A stretch of DNA of 9,835 nucleotides from Paracoccaceae bacterium (GCA_007119835.1 SKOX01000125.1:1-9835), one strand, 5' to 3'. Positions 1 to 8,161 are shown, counted from the first letter of the stretch. Notes: generated by a model from the sequence alone, not told the origin. Numbers and translations are program-made.

Positions 1-1394
1 CCGGTGCCGTGGCCCGCCCAGCCGCCGGAGACCTCCTCGGTCGCCTCAGCGGCGAGTTCCTCGGGCAGGAGCAGGTTCAGCGTGATCGCTATGAACGCCG
101 CCGGCAGCAGGCCCGAGGTGAGCAGGATGCGCGGCGTGTCGGGCAGGTGCTGGAGTGCGCCGGGCTCGAGCTGCAGGCCGAGGCCGAGGGAGAGCGCCAC
201 CGCGAAGATCACCATGTTGCGCCGGTTCCAGTCGACGTCCGACAGCATGTTGATGCCGGCGGCCACGACCATGCCGAACATGACGATGACGCCGCCACCG
301 AGCACCTCGATCGGCACCGTGGTGATGACCGCGCCGACCTTGGGCAGGAGGCCGCAGAGGATCAGGAAGATCGCGCCGATGGTCACGACATGCCGGCTCA
401 TCACGCCGGTCATCGCGATCAGGCCCACGTTCTGACTGAACGAGGTGTTGGGCAGGGCGCCGAAGAGGCCGGCGACGGCGGTCCCGACGCCATCGGCATA
501 GGTCGCGCCCTTGATTTCCCGGTCGGTCGCCTCGCGGCCGGCGCCGCCCTTGGTGATGCCCGACACGTCGCCCACCGTCTCGATTGCGGAGATCACTGCC
601 ATGAGGCTGAAGCCGATGACCGCGGCCGTGGTGAACTGGATGCCGAAGTGGAAGGGGCTTGGCAGCGAGACGACGCCGGCGCGGCCGACCGGGGCGAGGT
701 CGACCATGCCGAGCGCGAAGGCGAGCACGTAGCCCGCGATCAGGCCGATGAGCACGGCGGCGATCGACCAGAGGCCGCGCATGTAGAACTTGACGCAGAG
801 GGTGACGGCGACGACGAAGAGCGCGACGCCCCAGCTCCGGGCCGAGCCGTATTCCTCGGTGCCGATGCGCGGCACGCCGCCGGCGGCATACTGGATGCCG
901 ACGCGCACCAGAGCGAGGCCGATCATCACCACGACGAGGCCGGTGACGAGCGGCGGCAGCGCGAAGCGGATCTTCCCGACGAACGGCGCGAGCGCGGTAT
1001 GGACGAGGCCGCCCGCGAGCACGCCGCCCATCACGGCGGCCATCGCCTCAACGCCCTGGCCGGCGACGAGCGGGATCATCACCGGCAGGAAGGCGAAGCT
1101 CGTGCCCTGGACGATCGGCAGCCGGGCGCCGACGGGGCCTATGCCGATGGTCTGCAGCAGCGTCGCGATGCCGGCGAAGAGCATCGACATCTGGATCATC
1201 ACGACGAGGTCGCCGACCCCCGGCGTGCCGAAGCCGAAGCCCGTCGCGGTCGCGACGATGATCGCCGGCGTCACGTTGCTGATGAACATGGCCAGCACGT
1301 GCTGGATGCCGAGCGGAACCGCCTGGGCGAGTGGCGGCATGTAGTCGGGGTCGCGCAATTGCTCGGGCGTGCCGACCGAGTGAAGTACGGCCAT
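1..1394 (-). CDS. NCS2-family urate/xanthine permease, 3' end cut by window edge
   Basis: This is probably a proton-coupled uptake carrier for urate or xanthine in the inner membrane, feeding the catabolic genes upstream of it. The 464 visible residues are almost entirely hydrophobic segments. NCS2 landmarks are the TM1 motif QHVLAMF (31-37), QGTSFAF (96-102), a conserved-glutamate motif IETVGD (Glu272) and the family signature QNVGLIAMTG (321-330), whose QNxGxxxxTG form is typical of xanthine/urate rather than uracil carriers. Family members are about 450-480 residues, so little is missing; the last visible part (about 445-464) is already a polar C-terminal tail. The ATG at 1394 has a GGAGAG ribosome site 7 nt upstream. 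It is the last visible gene of the minus-strand purine operon, 72 bp after allA, with a hairpin in that gap. Substrate choice between urate, xanthine and both is inferred; family membership is secure. Confidence 0.93.
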   Translation of the reverse strand, partial: MAVLHSVGTPEQLRDPDYMPPLAQAVPLGIQHVLAMFISNVTPAIIVATATGFGFGTPGVGDLVVMIQMSMLFAGIATLLQTIGIGPVGARLPIVQGTSFAFLPVMIPLVAGQGVEAMAAVMGGVLAGGLVHTALAPFVGKIRFALPPLVTGLVVVMIGLALVRVGIQYAAGGVPRIGTEEYGSARSWGVALFVVAVTLCVKFYMRGLWSIAAVLIGLIAGYVLAFALGMVDLAPVGRAGVVSLPSPFHFGIQFTTAAVIGFSLMAVISAIETVGDVSGITKGGAGREATDREIKGATYADGVGTAVAGLFGALPNTSFSQNVGLIAMTGVMSRHVVTIGAIFLILCGLLPKVGAVITTVPIEVLGGGVIVMFGMVVAAGINMLSDVDWNRRNMVIFAVALSLGLGLQLEPGALQHLPDTPRILLTSGLLPAAFIAITLNLLLPEELAAEATEEVSGGWAGHGT

Positions 1395-1424
1395 CGATGT
1401 CTCTCCGTTGGGTTCGGTTGGGGT

Positions 1425-1440
1425 CGGGACCCAGGTCCCG
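1425..1440 (-). promoter_or_regulatory. 16-bp inverted repeat between allA and the permease gene
   Basis: The sequence CGGGACC-CA-GGTCCCG forms 7-bp perfect arms around a 2-nt centre, or a 6-bp all-but-one-GC stem with a 4-nt loop in RNA. It lies in the 72-bp gap between the allA stop and the permease start. No U-tract follows it on the minus strand, so it is a poor intrinsic terminator. It could be an mRNA processing or stability hairpin that sets permease expression apart from the enzymes, or an operator. Function is inferred. Confidence 0.4.
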
Positions 1441-1466
1441 CTCCGGCCCTTGGCGTCTTCGCGCCT

Positions 1467-1955
1467 TCAGGCCGCCTTGACGGTCCACGTCTCCGGGAAC
1501 CTGTATTCCTCCAGGTTGTCGCCCGGCCCGAGGCGGTCGACGATCAGGAAGCTCTGCGGGCGGTCGAGCGGCGTCAGCACGCCGTGCCAGGTGCCGCGCA
1601 GGTAGTTCACGCCCTGGCCGGGCGCGGTGAGGAAGGCCCGCGGCCGCCCCGGCGTGCCGCCCTCGTCGGGGGCGACGACGACGAGGAAGGGGTCGGGCCC
1701 GAGCGGCATCCAGGCCTGCGAGCCGAGCGGGTGGCGCTCGACGAGGTCGAGCCGGTGGGGCAGGCGGTAGGGCCGGCCGAGGCCGAGCGAGATGCCGGGA
1801 CGGCCGCCGTCCGCGAAGTCGAGCCGGGCGAGGTCGGTGAAGCGGTCGACCATGCCGGCGTTGATCGGATGGCTCGTGCCCCGGGGCTCGATGACGTCGC
1901 CGAAGGGGGCGAAGGTCTCGGCCGTCAGCGGCTCGGTGCGGATCGTCCGGTCCAT
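1467..1955 (-). CDS. allA: Ureidoglycolate lyase AllA
   Basis: AllA (EC 4.3.2.3) splits (S)-ureidoglycolate into glyoxylate and urea, the last step of the ureide pathway in the cytoplasm. From the ATG at 1955 the protein has 162 residues, close to the roughly 160 of E. coli AllA. Family blocks seen are AETFAPFGDVIE (12-23), ERHPLGSQAWMPL (73-85), GVNYLRGTWHGVL (115-127) and FLIVDR (136-141); together they form the small cupin-like barrel of this family. A GTG at 1967 would add four residues (VPLT). I prefer the ATG because the resulting N-terminus matches the family and because the ATG lies in a repeated stop-start sequence. No strong ribosome site is visible, so translational coupling to allE, whose stop lies 16 bp upstream, is likely. 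It is followed by the permease gene. Confidence 0.95.
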   Translation of the reverse strand: MDRTIRTEPLTAETFAPFGDVIEPRGTSHPINAGMVDRFTDLARLDFADGGRPGISLGLGRPYRLPHRLDLVERHPLGSQAWMPLGPDPFLVVVAPDEGGTPGRPRAFLTAPGQGVNYLRGTWHGVLTPLDRPQSFLIVDRLGPGDNLEEYRFPETWTVKAA

Positions 1956-1971
1956 CGTCAGCGGCACATCG

Positions 1972-1979
<8 letters not shown>
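1953..1979 (-). repeat. Tandem 13-bp direct repeat spanning allE stop and allA start
   Basis: On the minus strand the sequence GCCGCTGACGATG occurs twice with a period of 14 (1979-1967 and 1965-1953). The TGA of the first copy is the allE stop and the ATG of the second copy is the preferred allA start. The ATG of the first copy opens only a three-codon frame that ends in the TGA of the second copy. The layout suggests a slippage duplication of an ancestral TGA-CG-ATG stop/start junction. Confidence 0.85.
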
Positions 1980-2853
<874 letters not shown>

Positions 2854-2898
2854 CGGCTCGACCCTCTCGGCTTAATGGGCGGGTGCTGCGTCAACAGC

Positions 2899-4323
2899 TC
2901 ACTCCGGCAGCATGTCGCGCAGGCGCAGGAGCGCGATGCGTTCGACCTGGCGGCAGGCGGTGGCGAACTCGGTGGCGCGGTCGTTCCCGATCCGGCGCTC
3001 GAAGGCGGCGAGGATGTCGTCCTTCGTCAGCCCGCGGACCGCGATGATGAAGGGGAAGCCGAAGCGCTCGACGTAGGTGGCGTTGAGCTCGGTGAAGCGG
3101 GCACGCTCGGCGTCGGTCAGCGCGTCGAGGCCGGCGGAGGCCTGCTCCTGGCTCGATTCGGGGGTCAGCCGCTTCGCCGCGGCGAGCTTGCCGGCGAGAT
3201 CCGGGTGAGCGCGCAGGACACCCAGCCGCTCCGCGTCGGAGGCCGCGCGGAACACCCGCGCCAGCGCGTTGTGCACGCCGGTCGCGGTGTCGTGGGCGGG
3301 GCCGAGCTCGAGCGCGTGGGCGGCTTCCGCGATCCACGGGCTGTGCTCGAAGACCCCGCCGAAGCGGGCGACGAAGGCGTCGCGTTCCATCGTCGAGGGT
3401 CGCTCGCCGGGCTCTGGCGCCGGGTGCCGCTCGGCCCAGTGGCGGGCGATGTCGAGCCGGGTCGCGAACCAGACGCGGTCGTGGCCGCGGGCGTAGTCGA
3501 GGAAGCGCGCCAGCGCCGCGGCGCGGCCGGGGCGGCCGACGAGCCGGCAGTGCAGGCCGACGGACAGCATCTTCGGGCTGCCCGCCGCGCCTTCGGCATA
3601 AAGGGTGTCGAAGCTGTCCCTGAGATAGGCGAAGAACTGGTCGCCCGAATTGAAGCCCTGCGGCGTGCCGAAGCGCATGTCGTTGGCATCGAGCGTGTAG
3701 GGCACGATGAGCTGCTGCCGCCCGGCATGCTCGCGCCAGTAGGGCAGGTCGTCGGCGTAACTGTCAGCGACATAGGCGAAGCCGCCCATCTCCGTCGCGA
3801 GGTCGACCGTGCGCGCCGAGCAGCGGCCGGTGTACCAGCCGAGCGGCCGCTCGCCGGTCACCTCCGCGTGCAGCCGGATCGCGGCCTCCATGTCTGCGCG
3901 CTCGGCCTCGGGCGCGTGGTCGCGGTAGTCGATCCACTTCAGCCCGTGCGAGGCGATCTCCCAGCCCGCCTCCTGCATCGCCGCGACCTGCGCCGGCGAG
4001 CGGGCGAGCGCGGTCGCGATGCCGTAGACCGTCACGGGGATGTCGCGGGCGCCCATCATGTCCCGGAGCCGCCAGAAGCCGGCGCGGGCGCCGTATTCGT
4101 AGATCGACTCCATGCTCCAGTGGCGCTGGCCCGGCCAGGGCAGCGCGCCGACGATCTCGCTCAGGAAGGCCTCGGAGGCGGCGTCGCCGTGCAGGACGCA
4201 GTTCTCGCCGCCCTCCTCGTAGTTGAGGACGACCTGCACCGCGATCCTTGCACCGCCCGGCCAGTCGGCCTGGGGCGGACGGCCGCCGTAGCCGTGCATG
4301 TCTCGGATGTAGCGCTCGACCAT
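2899..4323 (-). CDS. puuE: Fused allantoinase (PuuE) / OHCU decarboxylase (UraD)
   Basis: This 474-residue fusion covers two consecutive steps. Residues 1 to about 305 match PuuE, the metal-independent allantoinase of the polysaccharide-deacetylase fold (allantoin to allantoate), with blocks VVLNYEEGGE (31-40), SMESIYEYG (70-78), EIASHGLKW (122-130) and GLHCRLVGRPGR (256-267). Residues about 312-474 match 2-oxo-4-hydroxy-4-carboxy-5-ureidoimidazoline decarboxylase (UraD), with catalytic His373 in AHPDLAGKLA and Glu393 in SSQEQASAGL, plus FGFPFIIAVRG (421-431). The His-Glu spacing of 20 matches the known zebrafish pair His67/Glu87. The domain order is opposite to the reaction order. A strong AGGAGG (4329-4334) stands 5 nt before the ATG at 4323. 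The gene is 58 bp downstream of the LysR gene, with a palindrome in that gap, and heads the enzyme part of the operon. Such fusions are known in alphaproteobacteria and are sometimes mislabelled as allantoicase. Confidence 0.96.
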   Translation of the reverse strand: MVERYIRDMHGYGGRPPQADWPGGARIAVQVVLNYEEGGENCVLHGDAASEAFLSEIVGALPWPGQRHWSMESIYEYGARAGFWRLRDMMGARDIPVTVYGIATALARSPAQVAAMQEAGWEIASHGLKWIDYRDHAPEAERADMEAAIRLHAEVTGERPLGWYTGRCSARTVDLATEMGGFAYVADSYADDLPYWREHAGRQQLIVPYTLDANDMRFGTPQGFNSGDQFFAYLRDSFDTLYAEGAAGSPKMLSVGLHCRLVGRPGRAAALARFLDYARGHDRVWFATRLDIARHWAERHPAPEPGERPSTMERDAFVARFGGVFEHSPWIAEAAHALELGPAHDTATGVHNALARVFRAASDAERLGVLRAHPDLAGKLAAAKRLTPESSQEQASAGLDALTDAERARFTELNATYVERFGFPFIIAVRGLTKDDILAAFERRIGNDRATEFATACRQVERIALLRLRDMLPE

Positions 4324-4379
4324 CCGGCCCTCCTCGCGTCGCCTGCAATGTCACAGTAGCGCAAGGGAATGCCGCCCGG

Positions 4380-4398
4380 TTTCAAGAAATTCCTGAAA
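4380..4398. promoter_or_regulatory. Candidate LysR operator upstream of puuE-uraD (TTTCA-N9-TGAAA)
   Basis: The 19-bp element TTTCAAGAAATTCCTGAAA has 5-bp perfect inverted arms. It overlaps the stop codon of the LysR gene and ends 57 bp upstream of the puuE start. The same arm sequence and spacing occur at 5381-5399 beside the LysR and puuD starts. AT-rich palindromes are rare in this GC-rich window. The spacing (T-N13-A) resembles but does not equal the canonical LysR box T-N11-A. The assignment as an operator is inferred. Confidence 0.5.
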
Positions 4399-5365
4399 GA
4401 GCTGTGTCTGGAGCAGCCGATCCCAGCGGTGCGGCGAGCGACGGCGGCAGCCGGACGAGGGTGGCGGCGAGCTCGCGACGGCAGGCCGTCACGATGAAGT
4501 CGATGAAAAGCCGGCTCTTCGGGTCCTGCAGCCGCCGGTGCGGGAACAGGCAGGCGAGCTGGATGTCGAGGGGCGGCGCCTCGGGCAGCACGGGGACGAG
4601 CGCGCCCGAGATGAGGTGCTCGGCGATCTCGAAGACCGGTTTCAGCACGATGCCCCGCCCGCCGAGCGCCCAGCCGGTCAGCACGTCGCCGTCGTCCGAT
4701 TCGAGGTTGCCCGCAACGTCGATCCGCTGCGCGCCGGCCGGAGTCGTCAGCGTCCAGTGGAACTCCCGCGCGCCGGGGAAGCGCAGGAGCAGGCAGTTGT
4801 GGCGCTGGGTCACGAGGTCCGCGGGCGCCGCCGGCGTGCCGTGGCTCTCGAGATAGGCGGGCGCGGCGCAGAGGACGCGGCGGCAGTCGGCCACCACCCG
4901 CACCCGGAGCGCCGAATCCTCCAGCGCGCCGAGCACGAAGGCGACGTCGAGCCCCTCGGCCATCATGTCGAGCTTGCGGTCGGAGAGGCGCAGCCGCACG
5001 TCGATGCCGGGGTAGAGGTCCTTGAACGCAGGGACCAGCGGCGCGATCAGCCGCTTGCCGATCCCCAAGGGCGCCGCGACATGGATCGAGCCGCGTGGGC
5101 GGCGGGAGATGTCGGCGACCGCGGCTTCGGCCTCCTCGATGGTCTCGAGGATCTTCACCGCGCCCTTGTAGAACACGCTGCCGTGCTCCGTCGGCTGCAG
5201 GCTGCGGGTGGTGCGGTTGAAGAGCCGCACGCCGAGATGCTTCTCGAGCTCCGCGAGCCGCGCGCTCGCCACCGCCGCCGAGACGCGCTGGTCGCGCCCG
5301 GCCGCCGAGATGCTGCCGAGCTCGTAGACCCGCACGAACATGCGCACGTTGTTCACGTAGGACAT
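4382..5365 (-). CDS. LysR-family transcriptional regulator of the purine cluster
   Basis: This LysR-type regulator of 327 residues has an N-terminal winged HTH (about 1-60: FVRVYELGSISAAGR, then ARLAELEKHLGVRLFNRTTR), a linker helix (about 62-90) and a two-lobed effector domain (about 92-300; start GSIHVAAPLGIGK). It sits between the divergent puuD-uraH pair and the puuE-allE-allA-permease run, the usual place for a pathway-specific regulator. The effector may be urate or a downstream intermediate, but the sequence does not show which. I chose the ATG at 5365 because MSYVNNVRMFVRVYELGS fits the family N-terminus. An ATG at 5380 would add five residues, and the frame continues open to 5482 but would overlap puuD. 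Neither start has a clear ribosome site. A 19-bp palindrome lies 16-34 bp upstream, so autoregulation is plausible. Confidence 0.93.
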   Translation of the reverse strand: MSYVNNVRMFVRVYELGSISAAGRDQRVSAAVASARLAELEKHLGVRLFNRTTRSLQPTEHGSVFYKGAVKILETIEEAEAAVADISRRPRGSIHVAAPLGIGKRLIAPLVPAFKDLYPGIDVRLRLSDRKLDMMAEGLDVAFVLGALEDSALRVRVVADCRRVLCAAPAYLESHGTPAAPADLVTQRHNCLLLRFPGAREFHWTLTTPAGAQRIDVAGNLESDDGDVLTGWALGGRGIVLKPVFEIAEHLISGALVPVLPEAPPLDIQLACLFPHRRLQDPKSRLFIDFIVTACRRELAATLVRLPPSLAAPLGSAAPDTALSGIS

Positions 5366-5380
5366 GGGCCAGGGTAGCAT

Positions 5381-5399
5381 TTTCAAAAGCCGCTTGAAA
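5381..5399. promoter_or_regulatory. Candidate LysR operator in the LysR-puuD divergent region
   Basis: The element TTTCAAAAGCCGCTTGAAA has 6-bp perfect inverted arms (TTTCAA/TTGAAA) around 7 nt. It starts 16 bp upstream of the LysR start and ends 77 bp before the puuD start, within the 111-bp divergent region. It shares TTTCA-N9-TGAAA with the copy at 4380-4398. Its right arm TTGAAA could also serve as a -35 for puuD, with GGATAT 18 nt downstream as a weak -10. Binding by the adjacent LysR protein is inferred. Confidence 0.55.
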
Positions 5400-5465
5400 C
5401 TGATCGGCGATTGCCCCGGATATGCGCGAAACCGCTGCCGTGCCATGGTGCGCCGGTTCAGCCGC

Positions 5466-5473
5466 AGGAGAGG
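5466..5473 (+). promoter_or_regulatory. Ribosome binding site that fixes the puuD start
   Basis: AGGAGAGG lies just upstream of the ATG at 5477; the AGGAG core is 6 nt from the start codon. It selects this start over an in-frame ATG at 5411, which would add 22 residues unlike the family. Confidence 0.85.
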
Positions 5474-5476
5474 CTC

Positions 5477-6706
5477 ATGCACGACTTCGCCGTTCTATGG
5501 GACTGGATCGAGTTTGCGGTCCGCTGGCTCCACGTGATCACCGCCATCGCCTGGATCGGCTCGTCGTTCTACTTCGTCGCCCTCGACCTCGGCCTGCAGA
5601 AGCGCCCGGGGATGCCGGCCGGCGCCCAAGGCGAGGAATGGCAGGTCCATGGCGGCGGCTTCTACCACGTCACGAAATACAACGTGGCGCCCGAGCGGAT
5701 GCCCGAGCACCTCACCTGGTTCAAGTGGGAGAGCTACGCGACCTGGCTCTCCGGAGCGGCGCTGCTTGCCATCGTCTACTGGGCGGGCGCCGAGCTCTTT
5801 CTGATCGACCGCACCGTGCTCGACGTGTCGGTGCCGGTGGCGATCGCGATCTCGGCCGCCTCGATCGCGCTCGGCTGGGTGGTCTACGACCTACTGTGCA
5901 AGTCCCGCCTCGGCCACAGCCCGACGCTGCTGATGGTGCTGCTCTTCGGCGTCATCGTGGCGATGTCCTGGGCCTACACCCAGGTCTTCACCGGGCGCGC
6001 GGCGCTGCTGCATCTCGGCGCCTTCACCGCGACGATCATGACGGCGAACGTCTTCTTCATCATCATTCCAAATCAGAAGAAGGTCGTCGAGGTGCTGAAG
6101 GCCGGCGGCACGCCCGGCCCGGAATACGGCCGGATCGCCAAGCTGCGCTCGACCCACAACAACTACCTCACCCTGCCGGTGCTGTTCCTGATGCTGTCGA
6201 ACCACTACCCGCTCGCCTTCGCGACCGAGTACAACTGGATCATCGCGAGCCTCGTCTTCCTGATGGGCGTGACCATCCGGCATTACTTCAACACCCGCCA
6301 CGCCCGCGCCGGCGACCCGATCTGGACCTGGCCGGCGACGGCGATCATCTTCATCGCGATCGTCTGGCTGTCGCAGACGCCGGCGCGCGGCATCGCCGAG
6401 GAGGACGCGCAGATGACCGCGACGGAGGCGCGCTTCGCCGCCGCCCCGGGTTTCCAGGAGGTGACGGACACCGTCATGGGCCGCTGCTCGATGTGCCACG
6501 CCTCGGAGGTGTTCTGGCCGGGTCTGCACGTCGCGCCGAAGGGCGTCGTCATCGAAACCGAGCGCCACGTCGCGGCCCAGGCCCGCGAGATCTACCTCCA
6601 GTCCGGCCTCAGCCACGCCATGCCGCCCGGCAACGTCACCCACATGGAGCCGCACGAGCGCCAGGCGATCGTCGACTGGTACCGTGCCGCCACCGCCCGC
6701 AACTGA
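5477..6706 (+). CDS. puuD: Membrane urate hydroxylase/oxidase PuuD with C-terminal cytochrome c domain
   Basis: PuuD oxidises urate to 5-hydroxyisourate at the inner membrane and passes electrons through its cytochrome c domain, so no hydrogen peroxide is expected, unlike the soluble uricase. The protein has 409 residues. Residues about 1-300 form the membrane part with roughly eight hydrophobic segments (for example 12-38, 90-110, 119-140, 150-170, 178-198, 230-247, 254-268 and 283-300) and blocks such as [16 protein letters not shown] and [11 protein letters not shown]. Residues about 320-409 carry the heme c site CSMCH (337-341), with Met382 in HAMPPGN as the likely axial ligand. The start at 5477 is set by a strong ribosome site. 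uraH follows after 11 bp and uses the product. The gene is divergent from the LysR regulator. The family was characterised in Agrobacterium; the electron acceptor here is not visible. Confidence 0.95.
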   Translation: MHDFAVLWDWIEFAVRWLHVITAIAWIGSSFYFVALDLGLQKRPGMPAGAQGEEWQVHGGGFYHVTKYNVAPERMPEHLTWFKWESYATWLSGAALLAIVYWAGAELFLIDRTVLDVSVPVAIAISAASIALGWVVYDLLCKSRLGHSPTLLMVLLFGVIVAMSWAYTQVFTGRAALLHLGAFTATIMTANVFFIIIPNQKKVVEVLKAGGTPGPEYGRIAKLRSTHNNYLTLPVLFLMLSNHYPLAFATEYNWIIASLVFLMGVTIRHYFNTRHARAGDPIWTWPATAIIFIAIVWLSQTPARGIAEEDAQMTATEARFAAAPGFQEVTDTVMGRCSMCHASEVFWPGLHVAPKGVVIETERHVAAQAREIYLQSGLSHAMPPGNVTHMEPHERQAIVDWYRAATARN

Positions 6707-6717
6707 CGGAGAAGCGC

Positions 6718-7080
6718 ATGACCGATGCCACCGGCTTTCTCACAACCCACGTCCTCGACACCGCCCACGGCTGCCCGGCCGAGGGCATCGCCGTCACGCT
6801 CTACCGCCTCGACGGCGAGACGCGCACGAAGCTTGCCGAGACCGTGACCAACGACGACGGCCGCACCGACGCGCCGCTGGTGCCGAAGGGCGAGCTCGCG
6901 CAGGGCCAATACGAGCTGGTCTTCGAGGTCGGCGGCTATTTCGCGGGCAGGGGCGTCCGCCTCCAGGTGCCGTTCCTCGACCGGGTGCCGATCCGCTTCG
7001 GCATCGCCGACGCCGGAGCGCATTACCACGTGCCGCTCCTAGTATCGCCCTTCGGCTACTCCACGTATCGCGGAAGCTGA
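6718..7080 (+). CDS. uraH: 5-hydroxyisourate hydrolase (transthyretin-like)
   Basis: The enzyme (EC 3.5.2.17) hydrolyses 5-hydroxyisourate to OHCU, removing the labile PuuD product before spontaneous decay to racemic allantoin. The 120-residue protein has the family length and landmarks: N-terminal [14 protein letters not shown] with His11, the catalytic arginine Arg49 in NDDGRTD, His102/His104 in [14 protein letters not shown], and the C-terminal YRGS (117-120). There is no periplasmic signal peptide, so it is cytoplasmic. GGAGAAG (6708-6714) precedes the ATG, and the 11-bp gap after puuD indicates co-transcription. The gene ends 19 bp from the convergent stop of the downstream regulator gene. 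Confidence 0.97.
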   Translation: MTDATGFLTTHVLDTAHGCPAEGIAVTLYRLDGETRTKLAETVTNDDGRTDAPLVPKGELAQGQYELVFEVGGYFAGRGVRLQVPFLDRVPIRFGIADAGAHYHVPLLVSPFGYSTYRGS

Positions 7081-7082
7081 TG

Positions 7083-7098
7083 GCGCCGGCGTTGGCGC
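7083..7098. terminator. Short GC hairpin between convergent genes
   Basis: GCGCC and GGCGC arms with a 6-nt loop lie in the 19-bp gap between the convergent stops of uraH and the GATR regulator. The position suits a bidirectional terminator, but the stem has only 5 bp and no T-tract follows on either side. Support is weak and mostly positional. Confidence 0.25.
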
Positions 7099-7099
7099 G

Positions 7100-8098
7100 T
7101 CATGCATCGGTCCTGACGCGCTGGTGCCGAAGGCGGGACGGCGGCTCGCCGTAGCGGGTGCGGTAGGCCCGCGAGAAGTGGGCGGAACTGGCGAATCCGG
7201 TCGCCAGTGCCACCTCCGTGACCGCGAAGGGTCCGTTGCGCATGAGGTTGCGCGCCGTCTCGAGGCGGAGGCGCAGGTAGAAGGCCATGGTGCTCAGGCC
7301 GAGCTTGTCGCGGAAGAGGCGGTTGAGCTGTCGCGGGCCGACGCCGGCCGCGCGCGCGAGCTGGCCGAGGTCGAGCGGGTCGCCGATATGGCTTTCCATC
7401 GCGGCGACCGCGTCGAGGACGGGGCGGCTCGCCGTGCCGATCCGCTCCGTCAGGCCCGCGCGCTGCGCGCCGGCCGCCGGCCGCACGTCGGTGTGCAGGA
7501 ACCAGTCGCTGACCCGGCGCGCGAAGGCGGCGCCGTGGTGCCCGGCGATCAGCGCGTGCATGAGGTCCATCGGCGCGGTGCCGCCGGCGCATGTCACCCG
7601 GTCGCGGTCGATCACGTAGAGCGTGCGCTCGAGCATCAGTCCGGGCACGGTCTCCGCCAGCGCCGGCGCGTGTTCCCAATGCACCGTCATCCTCCGCCCG
7701 GCCATAAGGCCCGCGCGCGCGAGGATGATCGGGCCGCCGGACACCCCACCGAGCGTCACGCCCGCCCGCGCCGCCCGGCGCAGCCAGCCGATCGCGCGCC
7801 GGTCGTCGAAGGCCATCGGATCGCCGCCCGCCACCACCATGATCAGGTCGAAGTCCGGCGCCTCCCCGACGCGGCCCTGCGCCGGGACGACCGTTCCCGC
7901 CGAACTCATGGCCGCCTCGCCCGCGGTCGGAATCGCACGGACGTCGTAGAGCGGCCGCCCTGCAAGCAGGTTCGCGGCCCGAAGCGGCTCGACCACCGAG
8001 GCGAAGGACATCAGCGCGAACCCCTCGACGAGGAGGAGGCCGATGCGGAAAGGCGCTTTTTCGGCAGCCACGTCCATTTTCGTCATATTCCGGTCCAT
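7100..8098 (-). CDS. GlxA/GATR-family regulator (DJ-1/PfpI-like domain + AraC HTH), likely controls sox genes
   Basis: The 332-residue protein has an N-terminal class-I amidotransferase-like (DJ-1/PfpI) domain (about 17-185) and a C-terminal AraC/XylS HTH (about 225-325). Blocks seen are RIGLLLVEGFALMSFASVVEPLRAAN, LIMVVAGGDP, GGVSGGPIILARAGLM and the two helices LGQLARAAGVGPRQLNRLF and VTEVALATGFASSAHFSRAYR. The nucleophile-elbow position reads Ser120 rather than Cys, consistent with a ligand sensor and not an enzyme. The family includes the Pseudomonas regulators GbdR, CdhR and SouR of glycine betaine, carnitine and sarcosine use. Divergence from soxB points to sensing sarcosine, dimethylglycine or betaine, but the effector is inferred. 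The start is uncertain: ATGs at 8098, 8086 and 8077 all give a plausible N-terminus and none has a clear ribosome site. The open frame to 8287 overlaps soxB and is rejected. Confidence 0.9.
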   Translation of the reverse strand: MDRNMTKMDVAAEKAPFRIGLLLVEGFALMSFASVVEPLRAANLLAGRPLYDVRAIPTAGEAAMSSAGTVVPAQGRVGEAPDFDLIMVVAGGDPMAFDDRRAIGWLRRAARAGVTLGGVSGGPIILARAGLMAGRRMTVHWEHAPALAETVPGLMLERTLYVIDRDRVTCAGGTAPMDLMHALIAGHHGAAFARRVSDWFLHTDVRPAAGAQRAGLTERIGTASRPVLDAVAAMESHIGDPLDLGQLARAAGVGPRQLNRLFRDKLGLSTMAFYLRLRLETARNLMRNGPFAVTEVALATGFASSAHFSRAYRTRYGEPPSRLRHQRVRTDA

Positions 8099-8161
8099 CG
8101 CGGAGAAGTCCAGCCCGTCGTCCTCTGCGAGGGTGGAGGGCGGCAAGGGGAAGGGATCGAC
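8099..8161. promoter_or_regulatory. Divergent promoter region between the GATR regulator and soxB
   Basis: This 63-bp region must hold promoter elements for both directions, unless the regulator starts at 8077, in which case it is 84 bp. The right end holds the soxB ribosome site (GGGGAAGGG, 8147-8155, 6 nt before the ATG). I see no convincing palindrome or -35/-10 pair. The regulator most likely acts here, but this rests only on gene layout. Confidence 0.4.

Noticed and set aside
5366..5482. N-terminal extension of the LysR protein to 5482
   Set aside because: It would overlap the puuD start and cover the divergent promoter region with its palindrome. The LysR HTH begins normally at the ATG at 5365.
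7124..8161. Extension of the soxB frame upstream to 7124
   Set aside because: The extra part is antisense to the regulator and resembles no protein. The soxB family N-terminus and a ribosome site place the start at 8162.
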